Origin: Candidatus Krumholzibacteriota bacterium
Lineage (GTDB): Bacteria; Krumholzibacteriota; Krumholzibacteriia; Krumholzibacteriales; Krumholzibacteriaceae
Reading direction: 5' to 3'
Assembly: GCA_016932415.1 (NCBI GenBank)
Contig: JAFGCX010000018.1
Span: 86,682 to 150,681 of the forward strand
DNA: 64,000 nt
Part shown: one piece after another, positions 9,051-17,108 of the stretch
Layout of the letters: every line of letters begins with the position of its first letter
How positions within the stretch are numbered: the first letter of the stretch is position 1
Notes under the pieces: generated by a model
The model's database searches: none
Told to the model about the DNA's origin: nothing
What the model saw: only the letters and a program-made list of their open reading frames with translations
Position numbers and translations under genes: made by a program

Positions 9051-9542
9051 ATGGGAATCACTTTCAACGCGGATGAAGTATTCGAGATGGGAATGGATAT
9101 CGAGAAGAACGGCGAAGCCTATTACAAAAAGGCCGCCGAACTGGCCAAGGACCCGAAGGTGAAAAAGGTCTTTGAATACCTTGCTAAAGAGGAAAAATCC
9201 CATTGGGAGATATTCAAGAAACTTCGCGACACGCTGGGCGGCGACTCAGCCACTCCTACGGTCATGGACCCGGAAGGAGTAAACAACCTTTATCTTGAAG
9301 CGCTCGTCAAATCGCGTCTTTTCTCCAACGAGAAAGAGGCCGAACAGGTCGCCGAAAAAGCTGCTGACGCTATCGACGCGCTCAATGCGGCGTTGATCTT
9401 TGAAAAGGATACGATCCTGTTCTTCTCCACTATGAAATCAATGACGAGGGCTGACCTTGGCTCCGAAAAGATCAACCTTCTCATCGCCGAGGAACAGAAA
9501 CATATAATCAGGATATCCGAGGAGATCAAAAAGCTCTCGTAA
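9051..9542 (+). CDS. Ferritin-like diiron protein (rubrerythrin-type four-helix domain)
   Basis: 163 residues with the start after AAGGAGG. It is a four-helix bundle with the carboxylate-bridged diiron pattern: a Glu in DIEKNGEAYY, ExxH in EEKSHWEIF, a Glu in IFEKDTILFF and ExxH in EEQKHIIRI. The C-terminal rubredoxin domain of classical rubrerythrin is missing, but a separate rubredoxin is encoded 40 nt upstream, so the two polypeptides could together do the work of rubrerythrin (NADH-dependent peroxide reduction). Iron storage alone is unlikely because the bundle is short and lacks the ferritin E helix. A paralog lies at 38464-38970. Confidence 0.88.
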   Translation: MGITFNADEVFEMGMDIEKNGEAYYKKAAELAKDPKVKKVFEYLAKEEKSHWEIFKKLRDTLGGDSATPTVMDPEGVNNLYLEALVKSRLFSNEKEAEQVAEKAADAIDALNAALIFEKDTILFFSTMKSMTRADLGSEKINLLIAEEQKHIIRISEEIKKLS

Positions 9543-9629
9543 GATCGAGAGATCGATCTTACGCGCGGGTCCACGGCCAGAGAGGCCCGGGTGGCCCGCG
9601 GCCAATTCTTGCCGGCAGTATCATGGAAA

Positions 9630-9664
9630 GTCGCCGCCGGATGACCGGCGGCGACGATCTTTTT
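9630..9664 (+). terminator. Intrinsic terminator abutting the MFS start codon
   Basis: An 11-bp perfect stem (GTCGCCGCCGG 9630-9640, CCGGCGGCGAC 9645-9655) with a 4-nt loop is followed within 4 nt by TTTTT (9660-9664). It ends the rubredoxin/ferritin-like transcript. A further perfect 11-bp hairpin without a T-run (9538-9563) spans the stop codon of the ferritin-like gene. Confidence 0.8.
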
Positions 9665-9672
9665 AAGACCAG

Positions 9673-10833
9673 ATGAAGAATAAGCAGAAATCCGGTCTCA
9701 GCAAGGTGGTGACGATATCACTGGCGCATCTTGCCCATGATATCCCGACAGCTTTTCTCGCCCCGATCCTCCCGGTTCTGATAGAAAAATTCTCTATGAG
9801 CGTCTTCATGGCGGGTCTCCTTGATATATTCAGGCGGCTGCCATCGCTCGCCAACCCCTTTCTCGGGCTTCTTGCCGACAGGATCCGCATAAGATACCTG
9901 ATCATAGTGACTCCCGGCCTTACGGCGGTCCTTATGAGCCTTATCGGGATAGCACCGGGATACGTATTTCTTGCCGTGCTGATGCTGCTGTCGGGAGTCA
10001 GTTCCTCGATCTTTCACGTGACGGCCCCGGTGATGATGAAGAATGTCTCGGCGGGAAAGATAGGGCGGGGGATGAGTTATTACATGCTCGGCGGCGAACT
10101 GGCCAGGACACTTGGGCCACTTGTGATACTCGGCGCTGTCTCGCTATGGGGGATGGAGGGGACGTACAGGCTCGTCCCATTCGGCCTGCTCGCTTCGTTG
10201 ATCCTTTACTTCATGCTGAAAGATGTCTCGATCGAGAAAGGCCCGAAGGAAAAAGGAGACGGAGGAGCGCGGAAGGTGCTCGCCGGTCTTGTGCCTTTCT
10301 TTATTTCGGTCACGGGGATATTCCTCTGCCGGGCTGCGATGAAAGCGGCGCTGACTATCTACCTGCCTACCTACCTGACTTCACGGGGAGCTTCGCTCTG
10401 GGTCGCGGGGATATCCCTTTCGATACTCCAGTTTTCCGGCGCCGGAGGGACGTTTCTTGCCGGCATCATATCTGACAGGATCGGCAGGAAAAAGACGCTC
10501 CTTATCATATCGGCGGTCAATCCGTTCCTCATGTGGATGTTCATGACGCTTGACGACAGGTTCGCGATCCCCATCCTGGTCCTGACCGGGCTTTTTCTTT
10601 TTGCCAGCGGACCGGTGCTGCTGGCTCTGGTCCATGACATCGATTCGAAAAGGATGTCGTTTATAAACGGGATATACATGATGCTGAATTTCCTTCTAAG
10701 TTCGCTGATGATCCTCGTCGTCGGAATCGCCGCCGACAGAATCGGCCTTGAACTAACATTCAGGATATCGGCGTTTGTCGCGGCGGGATCGGTTCCCTTC
10801 GTGATCTGGCTGAGACCCCACAGGGCAAGCTGA
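9673..10833 (+). CDS. Major facilitator superfamily transporter (fosmidomycin-resistance-like)
   Basis: 386 residues, about 12 predicted TM helices, no signal peptide. The N-terminal half has SLAHLAHDIPTAFLAPILPVL and the A-loop-like motif NPFLGLLADRIRIRY; the second half repeats it as AGIISDRIGRKKT. The phrase SSSIFHVTAPVM resembles the Fsr-type subfamily (FHP/A signature), which includes fosmidomycin and small-anion exporters; the substrate is not predictable. The ATG sits 8 nt after the T-run of a strong terminator and has no convincing Shine-Dalgarno sequence. How it is expressed is therefore unclear: read-through, or a promoter inside the terminator region. Confidence 0.85.
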   Translation: MKNKQKSGLSKVVTISLAHLAHDIPTAFLAPILPVLIEKFSMSVFMAGLLDIFRRLPSLANPFLGLLADRIRIRYLIIVTPGLTAVLMSLIGIAPGYVFLAVLMLLSGVSSSIFHVTAPVMMKNVSAGKIGRGMSYYMLGGELARTLGPLVILGAVSLWGMEGTYRLVPFGLLASLILYFMLKDVSIEKGPKEKGDGGARKVLAGLVPFFISVTGIFLCRAAMKAALTIYLPTYLTSRGASLWVAGISLSILQFSGAGGTFLAGIISDRIGRKKTLLIISAVNPFLMWMFMTLDDRFAIPILVLTGLFLFASGPVLLALVHDIDSKRMSFINGIYMMLNFLLSSLMILVVGIAADRIGLELTFRISAFVAAGSVPFVIWLRPHRAS

Positions 10834-10873
10834 AGGGAAGAGGATCTTTTCCGGCTCTCTCAACAGCTGCCGG

Positions 10874-10882
10874 TGTTATAAT
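10874..10882 (+). promoter_or_regulatory. Extended -10 promoter for the FGE-fold lipoprotein gene
   Basis: TGTTATAAT (TG-N-TATAAT, -10 box at 10877-10882) is a consensus extended -10 element; no good -35 is seen. Transcription from about 10889 would leave a short leader with AGGAGG at 10919-10924, supporting TTG 10931 as the start. Confidence 0.6.
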
Positions 10883-10930
10883 AGAAAAAGGTTGTCCGGT
10901 ATTTTCTGGTTTATTTTCAGGAGGATTGTT

Positions 10931-11890
10931 TTGAGACTGTTTATCCCGTTCTTTTGCGTCTTTCTTCTGACTGCTGGATGTTCCAGGCATCAAGAGGGGC
11001 CGGGTGAGCTTGTCTTCATCGAAGGCGGAAGTTTCATCATGGGGAACAGGTTCGAGATGGCCGACCAGGATGAAAAATTCCTCCACGAGGTGAGGCTCGG
11101 ACCGTACTATTTCGGCCGGTGCGAGGTCAGCGTGGGGCAGTTCGCCGAGTTTGTCGAAGAGACGGGATATGTGACGACCGCTGAGAGGCTTCGCAACGCC
11201 TCTGTCTTTATCGGAAAGGCGATCCGAAGACCGGGGAACGCGAGCTGGAAGAGGCCATACTTCAAGCAGCATGACATGCATCCCGTCGTATGCGTCAGCT
11301 GGTGGGACGCCATAGCATATTGCAACTGGAGAAGCGCCAGGGAAGGGCTCGCGCCGTGCTACGTTACAGGGCCTGATTCGACCGTTACGTGGGACAGGGA
11401 AGCTGACGGGTACAGGCTTCCTACCGAAGCTGAATGGGAATATGCCGCGAGGAGCAGGGGCAGGGATATCAAATATTCATGGGGCGACAGCATGCCGGTG
11501 ATCGACGGCCGGCCGGCAGGCAATACGCGCGATGAAGCGGCGCACAGGCAGTGGGGGGTCGGAAGCTACTGGGAAGGATATGATGATGGTTACGCCTGGA
11601 CGGCACCGGTCGACACATTCGCGCCCAATTTCTCCGGCATACACGGGATCAGCGGAAATGTCTACGAATGGTGCTGGGACTGGTATTCGGAAGAGTGGTA
11701 CGAAAAAAGCCCGGTCGAAGATCCCATCGGTCCGACTGAAGGGACGATGCATGCCTGCAGGGACGCTGGTTTCGGATGCCCCATCTACCAGGAGGTCGTA
11801 TCGTCGAGGGGCAAGGGATATCCTTATCTCGCTTTCAGCTGGGGTGGATTCAGGATAGCGAGGTCTTACCATGGAAAGACCGGGTCCTGA
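10931..11890 (+). CDS. Lipoprotein with formylglycine-generating-enzyme (SUMF1) fold
   Basis: 319 residues from TTG 10931, 6 nt after AGGAGG; the upstream TTG 10892 would precede the ribosome site. The N-terminus is a lipoprotein signal (lipobox LTAGC, Cys17). The rest is an FGE/SUMF1 domain: GELVFIEGGSFIMG, HPVVCVSWWDAIAYCNW, YRLPTEAEWEYAAR, GNVYEWCWDWY and GGFRIARSY at the end. The usual RVLRGGSW segment before the C-terminus is replaced by ACRDAGFGCPIYQEVVSSRG. The two active-site cysteines of true FGEs, with the trailing C-x-R, cannot be aligned. It is therefore probably a non-sulfatase-activating envelope member, as is common for bacterial SUMF1 lipoproteins. No sulfatase gene is nearby. 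It converges on clpB. Confidence 0.85.
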   Translation: MRLFIPFFCVFLLTAGCSRHQEGPGELVFIEGGSFIMGNRFEMADQDEKFLHEVRLGPYYFGRCEVSVGQFAEFVEETGYVTTAERLRNASVFIGKAIRRPGNASWKRPYFKQHDMHPVVCVSWWDAIAYCNWRSAREGLAPCYVTGPDSTVTWDREADGYRLPTEAEWEYAARSRGRDIKYSWGDSMPVIDGRPAGNTRDEAAHRQWGVGSYWEGYDDGYAWTAPVDTFAPNFSGIHGISGNVYEWCWDWYSEEWYEKSPVEDPIGPTEGTMHACRDAGFGCPIYQEVVSSRGKGYPYLAFSWGGFRIARSYHGKTGS

Positions 11891-11900
11891 CGACGGCAGG

Positions 11901-14495
11901 TCATTTCTTCGCCGTGAATGTCGTCTCTCCGTCCTTCCAGCCGGCCAGAAGAACAGTTCCCGGTTCCATGGCGCTTTCCAGCAACATCTTCGAAAGCGGA
12001 TCGAGGATCATCTTCTGGATGAGCCTTTTAAGAGGCCGCGCTCCGAACTGCGGGTCATACCCTTTACGGGAAAGCTCTTCGATAAGTTCCGGTGATATAT
12101 CCACCTCGATCCCGTTTTCTTTCAGCCTGCCGTTGACCCGTTCGATCTGCAGCCTGACGATATCTGCGATATCCTCGACAGAGAGAAAATCAAAGACGAT
12201 TATCTCGTCAATCCTGTTGAGGAACTCGGGCCGGAAGAACTCTTTCAGCGCTGCGGTCATCTTTTCCCTGATCTCTTCCCTTCCCACAGATTCGCTTTCG
12301 GCGAGGTACCTGCTTCCGAGGTTCGAGGTCATTATGACGATCGTGTTTCTGAAATCGACAGTGTGCCCCTGCGAATCGGTAAGCCGTCCCTCGTCGAGAA
12401 GCTGCAACAGGACGTTGAATACGTCGGGATGGGCTTTCTCTATTTCGTCGAAGAGGATCACCGAATAGGGATTTCTGCGCACCGCTTCGGTCAGGTATCC
12501 GCCCTCGTCATATCCGACATATCCGGGAGGGGCTCCGAGAAGCCTCGAGACGGAGTGTTTTTCCATGAATTCAGACATGTCGATCCTGACGATCGCTTTT
12601 TCATCATCGAAGAGCTGCTGGGCGAGCGCCTTTGCCAGTTCGGTCTTGCCGACGCCGGTCGGACCGAGAAATATGAACGATCCAAGCGGCTGGTTCGGGT
12701 CGTGAAGCCCCGCCCTCGAGCGCCTGACGGCGTTGCTGACCGCTTCAATAGCCTTTTCCTGTCCGATCACTCTCAGGGAGAGTCTTTTTTCAAGATTGAT
12801 TATCTTTTCTTTTTCCTCTTCGACCATCCTTGTGACGGGGATGCCGGTCCATTTGCTCACGATCGAGGCTATATCGTTCTCGGTCACTTCCTCGCGAATC
12901 AGCTGACTGCCTGATTCTTCAAGATTTTTGAACCTCTCTCCCGCCTTCTGCAGTTCTTTTTCGAGTCCCACGATCACGCCGTATCGTAGTTCGGCGACTT
13001 TTTCCAGGTCGCCGGCGCGCTCCGCAAGCTGCTCTTCCGTTCTCGCCCTGTCGAGCTTTTCCTGGACCTTGCGGGTCGCGTTGACGATCGATTTCTCATC
13101 TTCCCATCTCAGCTTTATCGCTGATCCCTTCTCCTTCAGGTCGGAGAGACGTTTGTTGATATCATCGAGTCTTTCTTTGACCGCGCTCTTTTTCTTTTCC
13201 TTTTCCAGCGCCTTCTTCTCGATCTCCAGCTGAGTGGCCTTCTCCTGGATCTCGGCAAGTTCGAGCGGGACGCTGTCCATCTCCATCCTCAGCCCCGATG
13301 CCGCTTCGTCGATAAGGTCGATAGCCTTGTCTGGCAGGAACCTCGATGTGATATACCTGTTCGAAAGGGTGGCAGCCGCTATGAGGGCCGAATCTATTAT
13401 CCTCACTCCATGATGTACTTCGTACTTTTCCTTCAGCCCTCTCAGGATCGCTATAGTCTCGTCGACGCTCGGCTCGCTGATAAGGACATTCTGGAAGCGC
13501 CGTTCGAGAGCGGCGTCTTTCTCGATATATTTGCGGTATTCATCAAGAGTCGTGGCGCCGACGCAGCGCAATTCCCCTCGAGCGAGAGCCGGTTTTATCA
13601 TGTTGGAGGCATCGACCGCTCCCTCGGCGGCGCCGGCGCCCACGAGGGTGTGCAGTTCATCAATGAAAAGTATGATGTTGCCGTCCGATTCTATAACTTC
13701 CTTCAGCACAGCCTTGAAACGTTCCTCGAACTCGCCCCTGAACTTCGCGCCCGCTATCAGCGAGCCCATGTCGAGAGCGAGCAGTCTTTTGCCCTTGATA
13801 TTCTCAGGCACTTCGCCGCCGGCTATCCTCGAGGCGAGCCCTTCCACAATCGCCGTCTTTCCCACGCCGGGTTCACCTATAAGAACGGGATTGTTCTTTG
13901 TCCGCCTGGACAGGACCTGGCTGACCCTTCTTATTTCTTCGTCTCTTCCGATCACCGGGTCGAGTTTTCCCTGCCGGGCAAGGCGTACCAGGTCGGTGGT
14001 GAAGCGCTCAAGAGCGCGGTAGGTGTTCTCGGCGTTCTGATCCTTCACGCTCTGAGTCCCCCTGACCGATTCAAGCGCCTTCATGAGGCTATCGCGGTCG
14101 ACTCCGGCAGAAGAGAGGATCCTCCCGGTCGTTCTTTTATCTGAGGTCATCGCGAGAAGAAGATGTTCGCTGCTGACATAGTCATCCTTCATCCTGTCCG
14201 CTTCAGTCATCGCGTCGCTGAAAAGTTCCTGGAGTTCGATCGACGGGCGCGGATCCGTGATCCCCTTCTCGACCTTCGGGCACGATGAGAGGGCGCTTGA
14301 GAGGGATGCCTGGAGCAGGGAGATATCGGCGCCGGTCTTCTTCAGGATCGGAATGACGATTCCGCCCTCCTGAGCCAGAAGGGCATCGAGAAGATGTACC
14401 GGTTCGACTTCGGTATTTCTTCTGTCGATAGCTGATTCGCCGGCCGCGACGAGTGCTTCCTGCGCTTTGACTGTAAATCTGTCCTGAATAGACAT
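11901..14495 (-). CDS. clpB: ATP-dependent disaggregase ClpB
   Basis: 864 residues, full family length. Order: Clp N-domain repeats ([10 protein letters not shown]...[10 protein letters not shown]), NBD1 with Walker [15 protein letters not shown] and Walker [13 protein letters not shown], the long coiled-coil M-domain (about 400-530, rich in Lys/Glu), NBD2 with Walker [15 protein letters not shown] and [13 protein letters not shown], and the C-terminal D2-small domain ([14 protein letters not shown]). The hexameric cytoplasmic unfoldase works with DnaK to rescue aggregated proteins. It starts at ATG after AAAAAGGAG. No CIRCE operator is visible. A sigma70-like and a sigma54-like promoter lie upstream (separate entries). 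It is the last gene of a minus-strand run but has its own promoter region. Confidence 0.97.
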   Translation of the reverse strand: MSIQDRFTVKAQEALVAAGESAIDRRNTEVEPVHLLDALLAQEGGIVIPILKKTGADISLLQASLSSALSSCPKVEKGITDPRPSIELQELFSDAMTEADRMKDDYVSSEHLLLAMTSDKRTTGRILSSAGVDRDSLMKALESVRGTQSVKDQNAENTYRALERFTTDLVRLARQGKLDPVIGRDEEIRRVSQVLSRRTKNNPVLIGEPGVGKTAIVEGLASRIAGGEVPENIKGKRLLALDMGSLIAGAKFRGEFEERFKAVLKEVIESDGNIILFIDELHTLVGAGAAEGAVDASNMIKPALARGELRCVGATTLDEYRKYIEKDAALERRFQNVLISEPSVDETIAILRGLKEKYEVHHGVRIIDSALIAAATLSNRYITSRFLPDKAIDLIDEAASGLRMEMDSVPLELAEIQEKATQLEIEKKALEKEKKKSAVKERLDDINKRLSDLKEKGSAIKLRWEDEKSIVNATRKVQEKLDRARTEEQLAERAGDLEKVAELRYGVIVGLEKELQKAGERFKNLEESGSQLIREEVTENDIASIVSKWTGIPVTRMVEEEKEKIINLEKRLSLRVIGQEKAIEAVSNAVRRSRAGLHDPNQPLGSFIFLGPTGVGKTELAKALAQQLFDDEKAIVRIDMSEFMEKHSVSRLLGAPPGYVGYDEGGYLTEAVRRNPYSVILFDEIEKAHPDVFNVLLQLLDEGRLTDSQGHTVDFRNTIVIMTSNLGSRYLAESESVGREEIREKMTAALKEFFRPEFLNRIDEIIVFDFLSVEDIADIVRLQIERVNGRLKENGIEVDISPELIEELSRKGYDPQFGARPLKRLIQKMILDPLSKMLLESAMEPGTVLLAGWKDGETTFTAKK

Positions 14496-14520
14496 GGCAA
14501 CTCCTTTTTAAAGGCTGAAT

Positions 14521-14536
14521 CGCAGCATCTGTGCCA
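14521..14536 (-). promoter_or_regulatory. Sigma54-like -24/-12 element upstream of clpB
   Basis: On the minus strand TGGCAC-N5-CTGCG has the invariant GG and GC at the required 10-bp separation. It sits 26 nt before the clpB ATG. The -12 box departs from TTGC(A/T), and no paired enhancer repeat was identified, so this is a candidate only. Confidence 0.4.
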
Positions 14537-14564
14537 GTTTATTAAAAGTTACTTTAACACTCAT

Positions 14565-14592
14565 AATATAAACGGTTTAAACAGTGTTTCAA
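14565..14592 (-). promoter_or_regulatory. Sigma70-like promoter upstream of clpB
   Basis: On the minus strand TTGAAA (14592-14587) is followed after 16 bp by TATATT (14570-14565); TATTAT with an 18-bp spacer overlaps it. No sigma32-type CCCCAT box is present. Confidence 0.5.
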
Positions 14593-14743
14593 TAGCATTT
14601 CTTCTCGTTTCTGGCATCTGCGTGTGACATGTTGGCAGGCTATCCCTCTGTGATGAATGTCATCGTGGCAGTTGGCGTACAGTCTGGCAGATATATCTGT
14701 CTGTCCTGATCGTGCTCTGGGATGAATAACAGGCCGGTTTATC

Positions 14744-16453
14744 TCATTGACCCTCGTCTCCGAGGATCTCCGATATCTTTGTTGAAAGCTGCGTCATCAG
14801 GAAAGGCTTCTGGATAAATCCGTCTATCCCGCTGTGTAGTATATCGCCCGCTCTTGAATCGAGTATGTACCCGCTCGAAAGAAGGGCCTTCAGTCCAGGG
14901 TCGATCGATTTCAGCTCGGAGAATACCTTTGCTCCGTCTATGATAGGCATCACCATATCAAGTATGACAAGGTCGATCTCCTTGAAGTTCTCCCTGTAAA
15001 ACTCGATCGCTTTGAGGCCGTTTCTGAAGGGGAATATTTCAAAGCCAAGATGATCGAGCATATCTGTCGCTACTTTCAGGACAAGTTCGTCATCGTCGAT
15101 GACGACTATCTTCCCTTTTTTTTCGGTCTTTTTCGGTCTTCCGATGGAGAATGAATCGGCGTGGCTTTTACCGCTGAGCGGAAGGTATACCTTTACCGAT
15201 GTGCCGATATCTTCCTCGCTGTATATCTCTATCGAGCCATTGTGATCCCTGATGATCCCGTAGACTACGGCGAGTCCCATTCCCGAGGCTCCCGTTTTTT
15301 CCTTCGTGGTGAAAAAGGGGTCGAATACTCTTCCGATGATCCCCGCAGGTATCCCCGCCCCGGAATCTTCGAACGAAACCCGCAGATACCGCCCCGGAGA
15401 GAGATCGGAATGAAAAGAGCAGTAGATCTCATCGAGATCGATCGTCTCGGTAATGATGGAAAGCTCTCCGCCTTCGGGGATAGAATCTTTCGCGTTCTGA
15501 AGTATATTGAAAAATGCCTGTTCGAGCTGATCGGGGTCGCCGGTGATGTGAAAAGGTCTCGCGTCAAGCCTCGTGTTTATCCTTATCTTTCTGTCTTTTC
15601 TGCCGATCGCTTTCGTGACTACGCGCCCCAGGATCATGTGTATATCGACCGACTCTACCTGGCGCATGTTTTTTCTCGAGTATGAGAGGAGCTGGTCGGA
15701 GATAGTCGCCGATCTGCTTATCGATTTCCTGATCAGTTCAGCGCAGTCATATACTTCACTGTCGCCGGCGTGGTTTGACATCAGCAATTCAGTATATCCC
15801 AGAATCGTGGAAAGAAGGTTGTTGATATCATGAGCGAACGATCCCGCCAGCGCGCTGATCGCTTCGATCTTTTCCCTTTTTCTTATCTTTTGTTCGAGCA
15901 TTATCCTGTCAGTGATATCAAGCGCGATCGCGTATATGATCTTTTCGCCCCCTGGCGCGCCGGCAAGGATCGCGCTTATTACGATATGCCCCGCATGGTC
16001 CGCGCCCTCGTGGACGATCTCTATATCGAAAGGCGATAATTCCCCCTTCTCGAGGACCTGCTTGAATTTTTCCTTGAAGAGCGACAGGTTGTCCCTGATG
16101 GAAGGAATCTGGAAAAGCTTTTTCCCCGAATATTCCTCGTTTTCGGTCCTGAGGAACTTTTTTGCCACCTTGTTCATCCTGATCACGGTCGCGTCAGTCT
16201 TTATGATAGCCATAGCTGCGGGGGAAGAATCGAAAAGAAGGGAGTTTTGTTCTCTGGTCTCTTGAAGAAGCCTGGCCAGTTCCTCCACCTTGACGGATTC
16301 TGCTGACGCTCTTTCCGATTCAATGGAAAGGGCCTTCCGCGCGCTTCGCAATCTTCTATAGAGGATCGCCGCGAGGACCGCCACAGGAGGAAGAAGGACA
16401 GATAGAGCCAATGCCGCTATTTTCCACGCCAAAGCAGTCTGCCCGGGCTCCAT
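14744..16453 (-). CDS. Hybrid PAS histidine kinase with C-terminal receiver
   Basis: 569 residues. One N-terminal TM helix (about 10-32) is followed by a short coiled coil, a PAS domain (about 68-182), HisKA with the phospho-acceptor His208 in SFAHDINN, HATPase_c (N-box NILQNAKDS; DSGAGIP; FDPFFTTKEKTGASGMGL) and a receiver domain (about 447-565, Asp499 in LVILDMVMPIIDG, acidic pocket IDDDE). With no periplasmic domain, the signal is probably cytoplasmic or membrane-borne through PAS. It is the third gene of a minus-strand set headed by a sigma54 activator. No separate output regulator or HPt protein is next to it, so its downstream partner is unknown. Confidence 0.9.
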   Translation of the reverse strand: MEPGQTALAWKIAALALSVLLPPVAVLAAILYRRLRSARKALSIESERASAESVKVEELARLLQETREQNSLLFDSSPAAMAIIKTDATVIRMNKVAKKFLRTENEEYSGKKLFQIPSIRDNLSLFKEKFKQVLEKGELSPFDIEIVHEGADHAGHIVISAILAGAPGGEKIIYAIALDITDRIMLEQKIRKREKIEAISALAGSFAHDINNLLSTILGYTELLMSNHAGDSEVYDCAELIRKSISRSATISDQLLSYSRKNMRQVESVDIHMILGRVVTKAIGRKDRKIRINTRLDARPFHITGDPDQLEQAFFNILQNAKDSIPEGGELSIITETIDLDEIYCSFHSDLSPGRYLRVSFEDSGAGIPAGIIGRVFDPFFTTKEKTGASGMGLAVVYGIIRDHNGSIEIYSEEDIGTSVKVYLPLSGKSHADSFSIGRPKKTEKKGKIVVIDDDELVLKVATDMLDHLGFEIFPFRNGLKAIEFYRENFKEIDLVILDMVMPIIDGAKVFSELKSIDPGLKALLSSGYILDSRAGDILHSGIDGFIQKPFLMTQLSTKISEILGDEGQ

Positions 16454-16523
16454 CTTGATATCACCCCCCCGTTAAGATGTCAGTTCAGACAACGGCCGGA
16501 TCCTTGATTTTTCCGATATGCTG

Positions 16524-17084
16524 TTATTTTCTTTTCCGGCGTCCGGCGCTCCCTATCTCCCTGATCTTCTTTTCCGATCTTCTCATATATCTTATCAATT
16601 CGTCATATCCCGTCATGCTGACCCTGTTGGACCTGAGCCCGCGAAGATCGAAAAATTCGATATAGGCGAGTGGCGAACTTCTGTCGTACCGGTTTTCCCT
16701 TCCCCTGAGATTGCTGAGGCCGAACCTGATCTCTTCGCCGCCGACCCCGTAATGGGGATCGAGTTTTCCAGCGGTGATGCTGAACCCCTTCTCAATCAGC
16801 CCCGACATCGGAATGAATCTGCCGACCATCCCGTCGGGAAGGATGATCTTTTCGCGGACGACGACCAGGGCATATTCACGCGGGGCGAAAATATAATCTT
16901 TTCCCGATCTTATCAGGTCGTGTTTTCCGGTCTCGTCGGATCCTTCTTTCCAGAAGATTATCTCCCTGGCTGTCAGGGGGTACTGGGTCAGTTGAAGGAG
17001 ATTTTCATCGAACGGTTCGATGGTGAGGATATTCTCTTTGACCAGATCCCTGATCATAAGATTCGTAAGGAGGTTTCCGTACAC
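16524..17084 (-). CDS. dCTP-deaminase/dUTPase-fold protein lacking catalytic signature
   Basis: 186 residues from GTG 17084 (AGGAG 6 nt upstream). The layout resembles bacterial dCTP deaminase: an N-terminal IRDLVKENILTIEPFDENLLQLTQY block, then FAPREYALVVVREKIILPD, then VGRFIPMSGLIEKGFSITAGKLDPHYG, then a FGLSNLRGRE strand. The GRSSLAR signature that provides the active-site Arg and Ser reads GRFIPMSGLIEKG here, and the catalytic Glu position after the DPGW-like turn is not preserved. The homologous fold is probable but deamination is doubtful; nucleotide binding or a regulatory role is possible. The C-terminus is strongly basic (RRSEKKIREIGSAGRRKRK). It is 24 nt downstream of the PAS-sigma54 activator gene and before a histidine kinase gene, an odd place for a metabolic enzyme. 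Confidence 0.65.
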   Translation of the reverse strand: MYGNLLTNLMIRDLVKENILTIEPFDENLLQLTQYPLTAREIIFWKEGSDETGKHDLIRSGKDYIFAPREYALVVVREKIILPDGMVGRFIPMSGLIEKGFSITAGKLDPHYGVGGEEIRFGLSNLRGRENRYDRSSPLAYIEFFDLRGLRSNRVSMTGYDELIRYMRRSEKKIREIGSAGRRKRK

Positions 17085-17108
17085 TTTATTCTCCTATCCA
17101 GCCGCCTC

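Noticed and set aside
13410..14144. 244-codon plus-strand open frame
   Set aside because: Antisense to the clpB N-terminal and NBD1 region; a shadow of its codon bias.
14551..14563. TTTAACACTC as a CIRCE half-site upstream of clpB
   Set aside because: It does not match TTAGCACTC exactly and the second arm GAGTGCTAA is absent at the required distance.
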